Origin: an unicellular cyanobacterium SU2
GTDB taxonomy: Bacteria; Cyanobacteriota; Cyanobacteriia; Cyanobacteriales; Microcystaceae
Direction: 5' to 3'
DNA length: 64,000 nucleotides
NCBI GenBank assembly: GCA_002110465.1
Contig: NEED01000073.1
Span: forward strand, 1 to 64,000
Shown here: positions 29,415 to 38,931 of the stretch, piece by piece
How positions within the stretch are numbered: position 1 is the first letter of the stretch
Layout: each line of letters begins with the position of its first letter
The notes under the pieces: generated by a model
Seen by the model: the letters and a program-made list of their open reading frames with translations, nothing else
Told to the model about the DNA's origin: nothing
Databases searched by the model: none
Translations under genes and position numbers: made by a program

Positions 29415-31880
29415 ATGTTTGAACGCTTTACAGAAAAAGCTATCAAGGTCATAATGCTGGCTCAAGAAGAAGCTCGCCGCCTCGGCCACAACTTTGTCGG
29501 GACGGAACAAATTCTTTTAGGGCTAATTGGTGAAGGAACTGGAGTAGCCGCCAAAGTTCTCAAATCCATGGGTGTCAATCTTAAAGATGCTCGCATTGAA
29601 GTCGAAAAAATTATTGGCCGCGGCTCGGGATTTGTCGCTGTGGAAATCCCCTTTACCCCTAGGGCAAAAAGAGTCCTCGAACTCTCATTAGAAGAAGCTC
29701 GGCAACTAGGCCATAACTACATTGGAACCGAACACCTCCTCCTCGGATTAATTCGGGAAGGGGAAGGAGTAGCCGCACGGGTTCTCGAAAACTTAGGGGT
29801 AGACTTGTCCAAGGTTCGGACCCAAGTGATACGACAACTCGGAGAAACCGCCGAAGTGGCCGCAGGGGGAGGCCCTTCTGGACGGACTAAAACCCCAACC
29901 CTCGACGAATTTGGTTCTAATTTAACCAACTTAGCCGGGGAAGGAAAACTCGATCCCGTCGTCGGACGACAAAAAGAAATTGAACGGGTAATCCAAATTC
30001 TCGGTCGTAGAACCAAGAATAACCCCGTTTTAATTGGAGAACCAGGGGTAGGAAAAACAGCGATCGCTGAAGGTTTAGCCCAACGCATCGCCACTAAAGA
30101 TGTCCCTGATATCCTTGAAGAAAAGCGGGTGGTGACTCTAGATATTGGTTTACTCGTTGCTGGAACCAAATATCGTGGGGAATTTGAAGAACGCCTCAAG
30201 AAAATCATGGACGAAATTCGTCAAGCGGGAAATGTAATTCTAGTCATTGACGAAGTACATACCCTAATCGGTGCAGGGGCGGCTGAAGGGGCGATCGACG
30301 CAGCCAACATCCTCAAACCTGCCCTAGCACGGGGTGAATTACAATGTATTGGGGCGACGACTCTCGATGAGTACCGCAAGCATATCGAACGGGATGCTGC
30401 CCTAGAACGTCGTTTCCAGCCAGTTATGGTCGGTGAACCCTCCGTTGAAGAAACCATTGAGATTCTCTACGGATTACGGGAACGCTATGAACAGCACCAC
30501 AAGTTAAAGATTCTTGATGAGGCTCTCGAAGCAGCAGCTAAGCTCTCTGATCGTTATATTTCAGACCGCTATCTTCCTGATAAGGCCATTGACCTCATCG
30601 ATGAAGCGGGGTCAAGGGTACGGTTAATTAATTCTCAATTACCCCCTGCGGCCAAGGAACTCGATAAGGAACTGCGATCTATCCTTAAACAAAAAGACGA
30701 TGCTGTCCGCGCTCAAGACTTTGATAAAGCCGGAGAACTACGCGATCGCGAAATGGAAATTAAAGAAGAAATTCGCTCAATTTCCTCAGCGAAGAAAGCA
30801 GAAGGGGATAGTGATGAACCCTTTGTAGATGCGGAAGAAATCGCCCACATCGTCGCCTCTTGGACAGGAGTTCCCGTGAATAAACTGACGGAAACTGAAT
30901 CCGAGAAGTTGCTTCACATGGAAGACACCCTACACCAGCGTTTGATCGGTCAAGAAGATGCAGTGAAAGCGGTGTCACGGGCAATTCGTCGGGCGCGGGT
31001 TGGCCTGAAAAACCCCAACCGTCCCATTGCTAGTTTTGTCTTCTCTGGGCCAACTGGGGTCGGTAAAACCGAGTTAACTAAGGCGTTAGCGGCTTATTTC
31101 TTCGGGTCAGAAGATGCCATGATTCGTCTGGATATGTCTGAATACATGGAACGCCATACCGTATCTAAGTTAATCGGGTCTCCTCCTGGATATGTGGGTT
31201 ACAACGAAGGGGGACAGTTAACCGAAGCCGTTCGCCGTCGTCCCTACACAGTGGTTCTCTTTGATGAAATTGAGAAAGCCCACCCTGATGTCTTCAATAT
31301 GCTTCTGCAAATCCTTGAAGATGGTCGCCTGACAGATGCTAAGGGTCGCACAGTGGACTTTAAAAATACCCTGTTGATTATGACCTCTAATATCGGGTCT
31401 AAGGTGATCGAAAAAGGTGGCGGTGGCCTCGGATTTGAGTTCGAGGAAAACCAAGCTGAAGCTCAATATAATCGGATTCGGTCTTTAGTTAATGAAGAAT
31501 TGAAGCAATACTTCCGTCCTGAATTCCTCAACCGTCTTGATGAAATTATTGTCTTCCGTCAGTTGAACAAGGATGAGGTCAAGGAGATCTCCGAAATTCT
31601 TCTCAAGGAAGTGTTTACGCGGTTAACTGAAAAGACCATTACTTTAGAAGTTACCGATAAGTTCAAAGAACGCTTGGTGGAAGAAGGGTATAATCCCGCT
31701 TATGGAGCGCGACCTTTACGCCGTGCCATTATGCGTCTTCTTGAAGATGTCTTAGCTGAAGAAATTCTCTCAGGCCGAGTTGGTGAAGGAGATACCGCAG
31801 TGGTAGATATTGACGAAGATGGTAAGGTTAAGGTAACTCACAGCGAACAACGGGAATTATTAGCTAAGGCTACTGATTAA
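29415..31880 (+). CDS. clpC: ATP-dependent Clp protease ATP-binding subunit ClpC
   Basis: 821 residues. Two Clp-N repeats (about 1-140), first AAA domain with Walker A GEPGVGKT (about 208), Walker [15 protein letters not shown] motif in the linker (about 420-455; [18 protein letters not shown]), second AAA domain with GPTGVGKT (about 545) and [16 protein letters not shown] loop for docking to ClpP lies around 678. Hexameric unfoldase that feeds substrates to the ClpP/R protease in the cytoplasm; essential in Synechococcus. ClpC rather than ClpB because of the UVR-bearing short linker and absence of the long ClpB middle coil. A rho-independent terminator follows at 31928. Confidence 0.97.
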   Translation: MFERFTEKAIKVIMLAQEEARRLGHNFVGTEQILLGLIGEGTGVAAKVLKSMGVNLKDARIEVEKIIGRGSGFVAVEIPFTPRAKRVLELSLEEARQLGHNYIGTEHLLLGLIREGEGVAARVLENLGVDLSKVRTQVIRQLGETAEVAAGGGPSGRTKTPTLDEFGSNLTNLAGEGKLDPVVGRQKEIERVIQILGRRTKNNPVLIGEPGVGKTAIAEGLAQRIATKDVPDILEEKRVVTLDIGLLVAGTKYRGEFEERLKKIMDEIRQAGNVILVIDEVHTLIGAGAAEGAIDAANILKPALARGELQCIGATTLDEYRKHIERDAALERRFQPVMVGEPSVEETIEILYGLRERYEQHHKLKILDEALEAAAKLSDRYISDRYLPDKAIDLIDEAGSRVRLINSQLPPAAKELDKELRSILKQKDDAVRAQDFDKAGELRDREMEIKEEIRSISSAKKAEGDSDEPFVDAEEIAHIVASWTGVPVNKLTETESEKLLHMEDTLHQRLIGQEDAVKAVSRAIRRARVGLKNPNRPIASFVFSGPTGVGKTELTKALAAYFFGSEDAMIRLDMSEYMERHTVSKLIGSPPGYVGYNEGGQLTEAVRRRPYTVVLFDEIEKAHPDVFNMLLQILEDGRLTDAKGRTVDFKNTLLIMTSNIGSKVIEKGGGGLGFEFEENQAEAQYNRIRSLVNEELKQYFRPEFLNRLDEIIVFRQLNKDEVKEISEILLKEVFTRLTEKTITLEVTDKFKERLVEEGYNPAYGARPLRRAIMRLLEDVLAEEILSGRVGEGDTAVVDIDEDGKVKVTHSEQRELLAKATD

Positions 31881-31927
31881 TAGCTCTTTCTGAGTTAATT
31901 ACCTACAATTATTAACCCTAACTTATC

Positions 31928-31959
31928 ACGGTAGTAGATCAATTCTGCTACCGTTTTTT
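31928..31959 (+). terminator. Rho-independent terminator after clpC
   Basis: Inverted repeat ACGGTAG/CTACCGT (7 bp, extended by AG/CT after one mismatch) followed by six T, 47 bases after the clpC stop. Confidence 0.8.
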
Positions 31960-32256
31960 GAATTTAACATCAGGTATAGCAGAATGTAGAATTTAGAATT
32001 GAAAATGGTATAAGCAAAATTAATGATATGTTTGTTGTGAGTCCTTGAGGACTGCTGTAATAGGACTAAAGTCCTTACTACGAACTTTGAAAAAATGAAC
32101 AAAATGAAGGAAATAATCTCCTCAGAAATCAAGGCTATAATGAGCGAATATAATTTCTGTCATGAAGCAGAATTTAAACCACTCAGTTTTAGCTAAGATC
32201 AAGGGAAGCATTAGCTATCTTGCTGACGCATTTGAGAATTGGGAATTGATCTAAGA
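31960..32256. other. Intergenic region between clpC terminator and DUF29 gene
   Basis: About 300 bases, holding the double-palindrome repeat and otherwise AT-rich sequence. A 68-codon frame on the minus strand (31926-32132) runs through both the repeat and the terminator and is not a credible gene. Confidence 0.5.
32038..32092. repeat. Dispersed double-palindrome repeat
   Basis: Two small hairpins in tandem: AGTCCTTGAGGACT and AGGACTAAAGTCCT, with flanks GTTGTG and ACTACGAAC. On the minus strand it begins GTTCGTAGTAAGGACTTTAG, which I recall as a common interspersed intergenic repeat of Crocosphaera/Microcystis-type genomes. Only one copy is in this window, so the repeat status rests on memory. 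Confidence 0.5.
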
Positions 32257-32727
32257 ATGTCGAAAACCCTGTACGATCAAGATTTGCAACGTTGGATTGA
32301 GCAAACGATTGGACAATTGAGAAATCGTGAGTTTGAGTCGTTGGATATTGAGCATTTGATTGAGGAGTTAGTAGATTTGGGTAAGTCGGAAAAGAATACG
32401 CTCAAAAGCAATTTAATGATTTTGTTAGCGCATTTACTCAAGTTAAGGGTTCAATCAGATGCTCCTGATACGATGAAAATGAGTTGGTACAGTTCGGTGT
32501 TGGAACATCGCCAGCGTGTTCTGAATAATTTGGCGGATACGCCTTCGCTTAAAAGTTTTTTGGGAGAAGCAGTGGAAAAAGCCTATGCGGATGGTCGGAA
32601 ACTGGCGATTAAAGAGGGGAAGTTGGCGAAGTTTGGAGTACGGATGCCCTCCGAGAGTGAGTATTCCCTGATCTGCCCTTTTTCTATTGAGCAGATTCTG
32701 GATGAAGATTTTTTCGGGGAGGAATGA
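32257..32727 (+). CDS. DUF29 family protein
   Basis: 156 residues from the ATG (MSKTLYDQDL); a TTG six codons upstream is possible. Family signature: LYDQDLQRWIEQTIGQLR, then DIEHLIEELVDLGKSEKN and LAHLLKLR, ending in ICPFSIEQILDEDF, all typical of DUF29. All-alpha protein, much expanded in cyanobacteria. Its function is unknown; a toxin-antitoxin or nuclease-associated role is sometimes guessed but not shown here. Stands alone, about 100 bases from the convergent protease gene. Confidence 0.9.
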   Translation: MSKTLYDQDLQRWIEQTIGQLRNREFESLDIEHLIEELVDLGKSEKNTLKSNLMILLAHLLKLRVQSDAPDTMKMSWYSSVLEHRQRVLNNLADTPSLKSFLGEAVEKAYADGRKLAIKEGKLAKFGVRMPSESEYSLICPFSIEQILDEDFFGEE

Positions 32728-32830
32728 TGATCTCAATGATTGCAGAGATTATTGAACTACCGCATTCCCAGAGTTGAACCTGAACGCTAAACAGATCTTT
32801 ACAACAGCGGTTTGATTAACCCAAGAAGCG

Positions 32831-34429
32831 TTACTCTGGGGAGGATTTCAACGAAGCCGTCCACCAAGCTAACCCATAAGGTTGTTCTTGCTGATTAAGG
32901 GGTTTAGGGTATTCTACTCGAACTTTGTATAATCCCGTGTTAGGAACCGGACAGAAAATATGTTCAACACTATCGACTGAACTAACAGAAGAACAGGTAC
33001 TTTCAGAAACGTTTTGATCGCTTGCTGACATCAAGTATAAATCTAAATTATTTAAGCCGCGATCGCGAAAAGTTTCCCCTAAATCATATTGCTCATTTCT
33101 GTTAGTATCATTAAGCTCAACATGACGATCCCAGACCAAAGTAATCGACACATAACTGCCTTTAGGTAAAGGGGTTTCTATCATATAATCGTGGTGTTTA
33201 TTATAAGTAATCGTATCGTAATTCCAACCTAAAGCCGGTACTGTTCTATTGGGTTTCCATTGACCGGCACTAAATTGTTGATAAGCCCGAAAAGCATTAA
33301 GATGACCTGTTCCCATCTCCATATCTAAAGGGGTTTTAGGGTCACTATAGGCATCAGATTCTAACCAATTTTTATTTCTTTTACTTAAAATAGTCCGAGA
33401 CATTCCCAACAAAAAACCATTACCCCGATCTTGTAATTTATCAGCCGAATTCAGTAAGACAGCTTTCATCACTTGATGGCGACGAGAATCTAAACTCCAA
33501 TTCGGTTGTTTCTCTCGCAGTTGGCGATCGCCGAATTCCTGAAGCAAGGCCACCGAAGCCGTAATATGAGGGGCGGCAAAACTTGTACCACTGACTTCAT
33601 TAATTTGTCCCGACAGATCATATAAAGCAATTTTGTTGCCTGGGGCGACTAAACTAACAGCCCGTCTCAATCCTAAATTAATTTCACGCTTAATCAAACG
33701 CCGACCAATTCCCACCGGAAGCGCGCTTAAATTGGCAAAATCAACTTTAGTGAATTTCCCTTGTCGTTTAGCCGTATAAGCAGTGGTAATACCGTTGTAA
33801 TGATCTGTTGGAATGGGAATTCCCCCTTTCCCTTGATTTCCAGCAATCACATAAAGAACGTCATGAACCCGCGCTGACCAATCAATACATTGGGTTAATA
33901 AAGCATTTCCGTCAAGTTTGGCATTTTCCCTAGGGTCTCGTTGCAAAGATTCTCCAAAACTAAAATTAATCGCCCGAACATCACCACTATTTCGTTGAGC
34001 AACGTGCTGACTGGCTAAACATTCTTCGGGTTGTCCTCCCCGTTTTAGTGCGCCCACGGCCGATGCGTATAGTCTAGCCCCTGGAGCAACTCCAGGTAAA
34101 CGTTTATCCTGACTCACCATCACCATTGCTACCATTGCTGCATGATTATCTAGGTTGCCATTCGGTTTGACACCCTTGTTGCGAAAATATACCCCGGCTA
34201 AATTAAACTTGGGGTTCCATGCGGCAATTTTATCAAAGCCAAATTGTCCCGGTCGGCCGATTTCTACTTGACCAATGGCAATTTTACGCCCCGTGAGGTT
34301 GTAGGGAGCTTCGTGCAACTTTTCAGCATTAATTCCTCCTTTTCCTATCGAGTTCTCTAAAGCCCCTATGGGGGTTACAATCCCGAATAGACTTAACGTT
34401 CCTACTAACCACGCGATGCTGTTGTTCAT
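32831..34429 (-). CDS. Exported subtilisin-like (S8-type) serine peptidase homologue
   Basis: 532 residues from MNNSIAWLVG, which gives a signal peptide with cleavage near GALEN (about 23-26); a start 11 codons upstream (34462) is also open. The subtilase core shows the His region NHAAMVAMVM (about 97), the oxyanion-type VIAGNQGKGG, and the catalytic Ser in GTSFAAPHITA (about 284-294). At the place of the usual DTG Asp the sequence reads GQVEIGRPG, so the acid appears to be Glu or displaced. The C-terminal 130 residues resemble a P-domain-like beta sandwich (GSYVSITLVWDR). Periplasmic or secreted. Neighbouring 34529 gene is co-oriented. Activity uncertain because of the acid substitution. Confidence 0.82.
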   Translation of the reverse strand: MNNSIAWLVGTLSLFGIVTPIGALENSIGKGGINAEKLHEAPYNLTGRKIAIGQVEIGRPGQFGFDKIAAWNPKFNLAGVYFRNKGVKPNGNLDNHAAMVAMVMVSQDKRLPGVAPGARLYASAVGALKRGGQPEECLASQHVAQRNSGDVRAINFSFGESLQRDPRENAKLDGNALLTQCIDWSARVHDVLYVIAGNQGKGGIPIPTDHYNGITTAYTAKRQGKFTKVDFANLSALPVGIGRRLIKREINLGLRRAVSLVAPGNKIALYDLSGQINEVSGTSFAAPHITASVALLQEFGDRQLREKQPNWSLDSRRHQVMKAVLLNSADKLQDRGNGFLLGMSRTILSKRNKNWLESDAYSDPKTPLDMEMGTGHLNAFRAYQQFSAGQWKPNRTVPALGWNYDTITYNKHHDYMIETPLPKGSYVSITLVWDRHVELNDTNRNEQYDLGETFRDRGLNNLDLYLMSASDQNVSESTCSSVSSVDSVEHIFCPVPNTGLYKVRVEYPKPLNQQEQPYGLAWWTASLKSSPE

Positions 34430-34528
34430 GTATCGTGAATCTATGTTACTGCTATCACCCATGTTAATGAGACTTCTAGGGTCTGGGTAGACTTTAAGTA
34501 AAAATTTTTAATTCATGGTCATTAATGG

Positions 34529-34735
34529 TCAGAAAAGGAAAGCGTCTAAGGTTTGATAATCATGCAATCCCTTAATATAAAGGCGATTTTCTCGAGATTT
34601 ATCTTCTAAACCGCAGCTTAACCAGATGGCTTGTCCTATGCCAACTTGGGAAGTAGAATATATATTTTCTAAGGGTTCGAGTCTAACTTGAATATTGGGA
34701 AATTGACGACGAACTAAATTCCAGTAATAGACCAT
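34529..34735 (-). CDS. Small hypothetical protein
   Basis: 68 residues, starting MVYYWNLVRR. No signal peptide or membrane helix; composition (IYIKGLHDYQTLDAF-type end) is coding-like and the frame fills the space between the protease and the RluA-family gene. No clear Shine-Dalgarno. No family recognised. Confidence 0.45.
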   Translation of the reverse strand: MVYYWNLVRRQFPNIQVRLEPLENIYSTSQVGIGQAIWLSCGLEDKSRENRLYIKGLHDYQTLDAFLF

Positions 34736-34953
34736 AGCTTTAATAAATCGTTAAGGATTATTGTTAAATGATTTAGACAAAACCCTTTTATCTCAACTAT
34801 TTGAGTCTAAAACCGATATATATTTTTGGTGGGTTTGTGGAGAAATTTGCAATATATTTTTGATAAAAGTTAGACTCTGTAACAATCAAGTCAACTAACA
34901 ATGACAAGCAAAAGAAATTATTAATTTTTAGGCAATATTTGTAGTAATTTGCT

Positions 34954-35862
34954 ATGAACAAGGGCTGGATTTATCGTGAACAAATCACACTAAAAGAAGC
35001 TAAACGGACTATTTTAGATTATTATAGCCAACGGTATCGTCACTCTAGTCGAACACAGTGGCAACAAAGAATTACTGCACAACAAGTGTTACTTGACGGC
35101 TATCCTACGACGGTTGATACTATTTTGCAACCAGGACAATGGTTAACCTATTATCGTCCTCCTTGGGAAGAACCGAAGGTTCCTCTGTCTTTTGAGGTTG
35201 TTTATGAAGACTCAGAGATCTTAGTTGTTGCTAAACCGTCTGGACTTCCCGTATTACCAGGGGGAAACTTTCTTGAAAACACTCTCTTAGGACAATTAAA
35301 AAAATATTATCCTCACGAAACTCCCATTCCTATCCATCGTTTAGGGAGGGGAACCTCTGGATTAATTTTATTAGGGCGATCGCCGATTTCCCGTTCTCAT
35401 TTAACTAAACAAATGCGTCAGGGAAAAATTAATAAAATCTATCGCGCTTTAGTTGGTAAAAGTAATCTACCTGATCGCTTTTTTATTGATCAACCTATTG
35501 GCAAAATTCCCTATCCCATTTTAGATTATATTTACGCTGCAACTCCTAATGGATTAGCGTCTCACAGCGATTGTATTGTCCTCAAACGGACTGCTAAGAC
35601 AACGTTACTCAAAGTAACCATTCTCACCGGACGACCCCACCAAATTCGCATTCATTTAGCGTCTGTGGGCTATCCTTTAATGGGTGATCCTTTGTATCGT
35701 GTCGGCGGAATTCCTAAATCTTATCAGGAAAAAGAAAACGAGAAACTTCCTGTTCCTGGTGACTGTGGCTATCATCTTCATGCTTACCGTTTATCTTTTA
35801 ATCATCCCTTTACCCATCAACCAATAGAAGTTGTTTGTCCTCCTCCAGTACAACTTCAGTGA
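34954..35862 (+). CDS. RluA-family pseudouridine synthase homologue lacking catalytic Asp
   Basis: 302 residues. Layout of RluA family: a short S4-like N-terminal part, EILVVAKPSGLPVLPGG, the motif that should be HRLDxxTSG, the central KIYRALV, and the C-terminal TGRPHQIRIHLASVGYPLMGDPLY. The catalytic motif reads HRLGRGTSG, so the nucleophilic Asp is Gly (codon GGG near 35347). I recall the same HRLGRGTSG in a plant organelle subgroup (PUS5-like), so this is likely a conserved subfamily rather than a mutation. RNA-binding or alternative catalysis is possible. The start ATG gives the usual N-terminal length. Confidence 0.85.
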   Translation: MNKGWIYREQITLKEAKRTILDYYSQRYRHSSRTQWQQRITAQQVLLDGYPTTVDTILQPGQWLTYYRPPWEEPKVPLSFEVVYEDSEILVVAKPSGLPVLPGGNFLENTLLGQLKKYYPHETPIPIHRLGRGTSGLILLGRSPISRSHLTKQMRQGKINKIYRALVGKSNLPDRFFIDQPIGKIPYPILDYIYAATPNGLASHSDCIVLKRTAKTTLLKVTILTGRPHQIRIHLASVGYPLMGDPLYRVGGIPKSYQEKENEKLPVPGDCGYHLHAYRLSFNHPFTHQPIEVVCPPPVQLQ

Positions 35863-36107
35863 AACCTTAACTGTCAGACAATATAAGTCAGTTTCTTCAG
35901 ATTCTTACGTAATTATTATTTAATTTGTTGACAAATATCATAACAGTCTTTCCTGATTTTATTCCCTATGGTTATTATGTAACCAACCTACTTGAACTAT
36001 AACTCAAATTTGACAATTATCTCAATAAGTTAAAGTTCCACGACCAGCATTTTTATCGTTATAATAAATGAATTTGAAAGAATTTATCGTATTAAAACGT
36101 CAATATT

Positions 36108-36617
36108 GTGACTTCCTCAAACCAAGAACAATTCCAACTCAAATATCAAACAGGACGAGATTTATTAGAAAGGGGACAATACCGTTTAAGTGTCCAAAAC
36201 CTTGAAGAAGCCACTGAATTAGTTAATTTATCCTCTAGAATAGGGGGAGAAGTGCAAATGTGGTTAGTTACTGCCTATCAAGCAGTGGGAAGAGTCCAAG
36301 ACGCGATCGCCCTCTGTCAAACCTTAACCCGTCATCCTAACCCAGAAATTCGTAAACAAAGTCAAGGGGTTCTTTATATTTTACAAGCACCTCAACTCAA
36401 ACGTCCCGAAGAATGGATGGTAAAAATTCCTGATTCAGACGCAGAAAACCAAAAGAAACCCCAATATATTTCTTCTAAACCCACAAACAAAATTCCAGAA
36501 AAACCATCAATAGTCTCAGAAGATTTAAGTCAAATGAATACCCAGGACAATTATTTTATTTGGGTGGTATTGGGATTTTTGCTATTAATATTAGGGGGGA
36601 TACTTTGGCTAGGATGA
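36108..36617 (+). CDS. Small TPR-like protein with C-terminal membrane anchor
   Basis: 169 residues from a GTG start. Residues 5-85 form TPR-like helix pairs (YQTGRDLLERGQYRLSVQNL in outline; AYQAVGRVQDAIALCQ), followed by a polar linker and a single C-terminal transmembrane helix (about 148-168). Conserved-hypothetical type common in cyanobacteria. Function unknown; topology suggests a tail-anchored protein with the TPR part in the cytoplasm. Confidence 0.75.
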   Translation: MTSSNQEQFQLKYQTGRDLLERGQYRLSVQNLEEATELVNLSSRIGGEVQMWLVTAYQAVGRVQDAIALCQTLTRHPNPEIRKQSQGVLYILQAPQLKRPEEWMVKIPDSDAENQKKPQYISSKPTNKIPEKPSIVSEDLSQMNTQDNYFIWVVLGFLLLILGGILWLG

Positions 36618-36694
36618 TTAATCTAAAACCAGGATAAAAAAAGTAAAAAACGAAATTTTATGTTATAATATTAGGATAAGAACAGGTTTTTAAA

Positions 36695-37876
36695 ATGTCT
36701 TATAAACCCTTAGAAATTACAACCCAATCTCCGGTCTTATCTTGGGCAAATCATGACCTAGGTTCAGCAGAAATCCAGATGGCCAAAAATATGGCCTCCT
36801 TACCCTTCGTTTTTAAACATATTGCCCTAATGCCCGACGTTCATTTAGGAAAAGGGGCATTAGTTGGGTCTGTTATTGCCACCAAAGATGCAGTCATTCC
36901 TGCGGCCGTTGGGGTAGACATCGGTTGTGGGATGGCAGCAATTAAAACGCCATTTAGGGCAGAGCAATTAGATGGAAAACTAAAGCAAATTCGCCTTGAC
37001 ATTGAAGCAGCAATTCCTGTTGGATTTAACGAAAACAAAGAGGCAGAAAAAGCCGTTACTAATTGGCAAGGATGGCGCAATTTTAAAGAATTACATCGAG
37101 GCGTTAAAGATCTCGAAACCAAAGCAATACGACAAATGGGATCTTTAGGGGGAGGAAATCATTTCATTGAATTATGTCTTGATACTGATGATCAAGTTTG
37201 GTTAATGTTGCATTCAGGATCACGTCATATTGGCAATAAATTAGCTCAATGCCATATTTCTACCGCTAAAGAATTAGCTAAGTTAGCACATAATACTTTA
37301 CCCGATCCTGATCTTTCTTATTTTGTTGCGGGAACTCCAGAATTTGCCGCTTACTGGCGTGATTTACAATGGGCGCAAAATTACGCTAGATTTAACCGAG
37401 ATGTAATGATGAATCGCTTTAAACGAATTGTCGAAAAACATCTTGCTGGCGGTAAACAAACTAAACCTTTACTATCAGTCAATTGTCATCATAATTACGC
37501 TGAAAAAGAAACCCATTTTGGTGAAGAAGTTTATGTTACGCGTAAAGGCGCGGTAAGAGCAAAAACCGAAGATTATGGAATTATTCCAGGGTCGATGGGA
37601 GCAAAATCTTATATTGTCAAAGGAAAAGGTAGCCATGACAGTTATTGTTCTTGTTCCCATGGTGCAGGGCGTTTAATGTCTCGTAGTAAAGCCAAAAAAG
37701 AATTTACTATTGATGACTTAGTGGAACAAACACAAGGAGTAGAATGCCGTAAAGATAGAGGCGTTTTAGATGAAATTCCAGGGGCATATAAACCTATTGA
37801 TCAAGTTATGGAGAATCAATCAGATTTAGTCGAAGTTGTTGCAACTTTGAAACAGGTTGTGTGTGTTAAAGGGTAA
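36695..37876 (+). CDS. rtcB: RNA-splicing ligase RtcB
   Basis: 393 residues, close to the bacterial RtcB length. Metal and guanylation motifs: MPDVHLGKGA, GVDIGCGMAA (metal-binding Cys), GGGNHFIE, HSGSRHIG, NCHHNYA, PGSMGAKSYIVKGKG and the nucleophile-bearing CSHGAGR (His that takes GMP). Joins 2',3'-cyclic phosphate or 3'-phosphate RNA ends to 5'-OH using GTP and Mn2+. In bacteria often linked to RNA repair with RtcA/RtcR; neither is nearby. Followed by a heptamer repeat tract. Confidence 0.95.
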   Translation: MSYKPLEITTQSPVLSWANHDLGSAEIQMAKNMASLPFVFKHIALMPDVHLGKGALVGSVIATKDAVIPAAVGVDIGCGMAAIKTPFRAEQLDGKLKQIRLDIEAAIPVGFNENKEAEKAVTNWQGWRNFKELHRGVKDLETKAIRQMGSLGGGNHFIELCLDTDDQVWLMLHSGSRHIGNKLAQCHISTAKELAKLAHNTLPDPDLSYFVAGTPEFAAYWRDLQWAQNYARFNRDVMMNRFKRIVEKHLAGGKQTKPLLSVNCHHNYAEKETHFGEEVYVTRKGAVRAKTEDYGIIPGSMGAKSYIVKGKGSHDSYCSCSHGAGRLMSRSKAKKEFTIDDLVEQTQGVECRKDRGVLDEIPGAYKPIDQVMENQSDLVEVVATLKQVVCVKG

Positions 37877-37878
37877 AG

Positions 37879-37952
37879 TAGTTAATAGTTAATAGTTAAT
37901 AGTTAATAGTTAATAGTTAAAAGTTGATAGTTGATAGTTGATAGTTGATAGT
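37879..37952. repeat. Tandem heptamer repeat TAGTTAA/TAGTTGA
   Basis: Six perfect copies of TAGTTAA (37879-37920), one variant AAGTTGA, then three copies of TAGTTGA and a partial one. It begins 3 bases after the rtcB stop codon. Seven-base tandem tracts of this sort are the short tandemly repeated repetitive (STRR) sequences known from cyanobacteria. Contains stop codons in every frame. Confidence 0.95.
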
Positions 37953-38274
37953 TTTTGTAAGGGGTTAAATGGAAACTATAAAGTATAAAGACCAAGTTGA
38001 AATTTGAGCAACTTGACTATTTTGATGCTGTGATTACAGTCTGTAGGATTATGAGAGGAGGTAAAATGGTAATTAGAAAAAAAATTAGTTAAAGATTTAG
38101 GAATTTTACAAAAAGAATTACCCAAAAAAATATCAAGGATTTGTTAAGTAATGATAAGCAATTAACAGACCAGTCATGTCAGTCAAAATCCTCGAAGGAA
38201 GTCCGAAATGTACCTGACAAAAATCAAAAATTCGCTACAATAGATGAGGAAAACGTCCCCATAAAAAATTCGGT
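37953..38274. other. Intergenic region, 322 bases
   Basis: Between the heptamer tract and yqeK. AT-rich with several short blocked frames and an isolated GAGGAGGT Shine-Dalgarno-like sequence near 38056 that leads only to a nine-codon frame. It looks like eroded sequence; no element recognised. Confidence 0.45.
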
Positions 38275-38904
38275 ATGCGAGAACAGGTGATTACCTGGTT
38301 ACAAGAAAACGTTTCTCCCCATCGCCTACAACATATCCTAGGGGTAGAGCAGATGTGCATTGAATTAGCTCATCGTCATCAAGTTGATCCCAAAAAAGCA
38401 GCAACTGCGGGGTTAATGCACGATTTAGCCAAATTTTTTCCTCCACCAAAACTGTTAGCCATGGCAAGGGACGAAAAGCTAGAAATTGATTCGGTCTGTG
38501 CCACTAACCCTCACCTACTCCATGCAGAGGTTAGCGCAATTGTGGCTAGGGAACAATTTGGGGTAAAAGATAGAGAAATTTTAACAGCCATCAGTAACCA
38601 TACCCTAGGCAGTCCTCATATGAGCGACCTGAGTTGTATTGTATTTGTAGCTGATGCCCTAGAACCTAATCGTGGAAATACCCCAGAATTAGAAACCATG
38701 CGTGGTGTAAGTTGGCAAAACCTTTATAAAGGTGTGCAGCAAGCCTGTGACTATTCTATAAAATACCTACTAAATGGCCATCGCACCATTCATCCTAGAG
38801 CGGTTCTGACCCGTAATTGGGCATTATCAACAACCAAACAGCACCTTAGTCAAGTCAACCAAAAGGGCAAAAGTCCTGACGTTTCTTTGACAGTGAATCA
38901 TTAA
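38275..38904 (+). CDS. yqeK: YqeK-type HD phosphohydrolase (Ap4A hydrolase family)
   Basis: 209 residues. HD-superfamily signature H...HD...D: HRLQHILGVEQM, GLMHDLAKFFPP with the HD pair (about residues 48-49), HAEVSAIVA, AISNHTLGSP and CIVFVADALEP. This is the YqeK order and spacing. Members hydrolyse symmetric Ap4A to ADP. The downstream gene is rsfS, the same pairing as in many Firmicutes and cyanobacteria, 27 bases apart, so the two are very probably co-transcribed. Confidence 0.92.
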   Translation: MREQVITWLQENVSPHRLQHILGVEQMCIELAHRHQVDPKKAATAGLMHDLAKFFPPPKLLAMARDEKLEIDSVCATNPHLLHAEVSAIVAREQFGVKDREILTAISNHTLGSPHMSDLSCIVFVADALEPNRGNTPELETMRGVSWQNLYKGVQQACDYSIKYLLNGHRTIHPRAVLTRNWALSTTKQHLSQVNQKGKSPDVSLTVNH

Positions 38905-38931
38905 AAAAAATATAGGATAAAACAACACTGA

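Noticed and set aside
29717-31466. Minus-strand frames opposite clpC
   Set aside because: Mirror frames of a highly conserved coding gene with strong codon bias.
31926-32132. 68-codon minus-strand frame after clpC
   Set aside because: Runs through the clpC terminator and the palindromic repeat; not a protein.
37879-37952. CRISPR array
   Set aside because: Seven-base units directly abut with no spacers, so it is a simple tandem repeat.
38056-38090. GAGGAGGT Shine-Dalgarno-like sequence before yqeK
   Set aside because: Leads only to a nine-codon frame; no protein or RNA element recognised.
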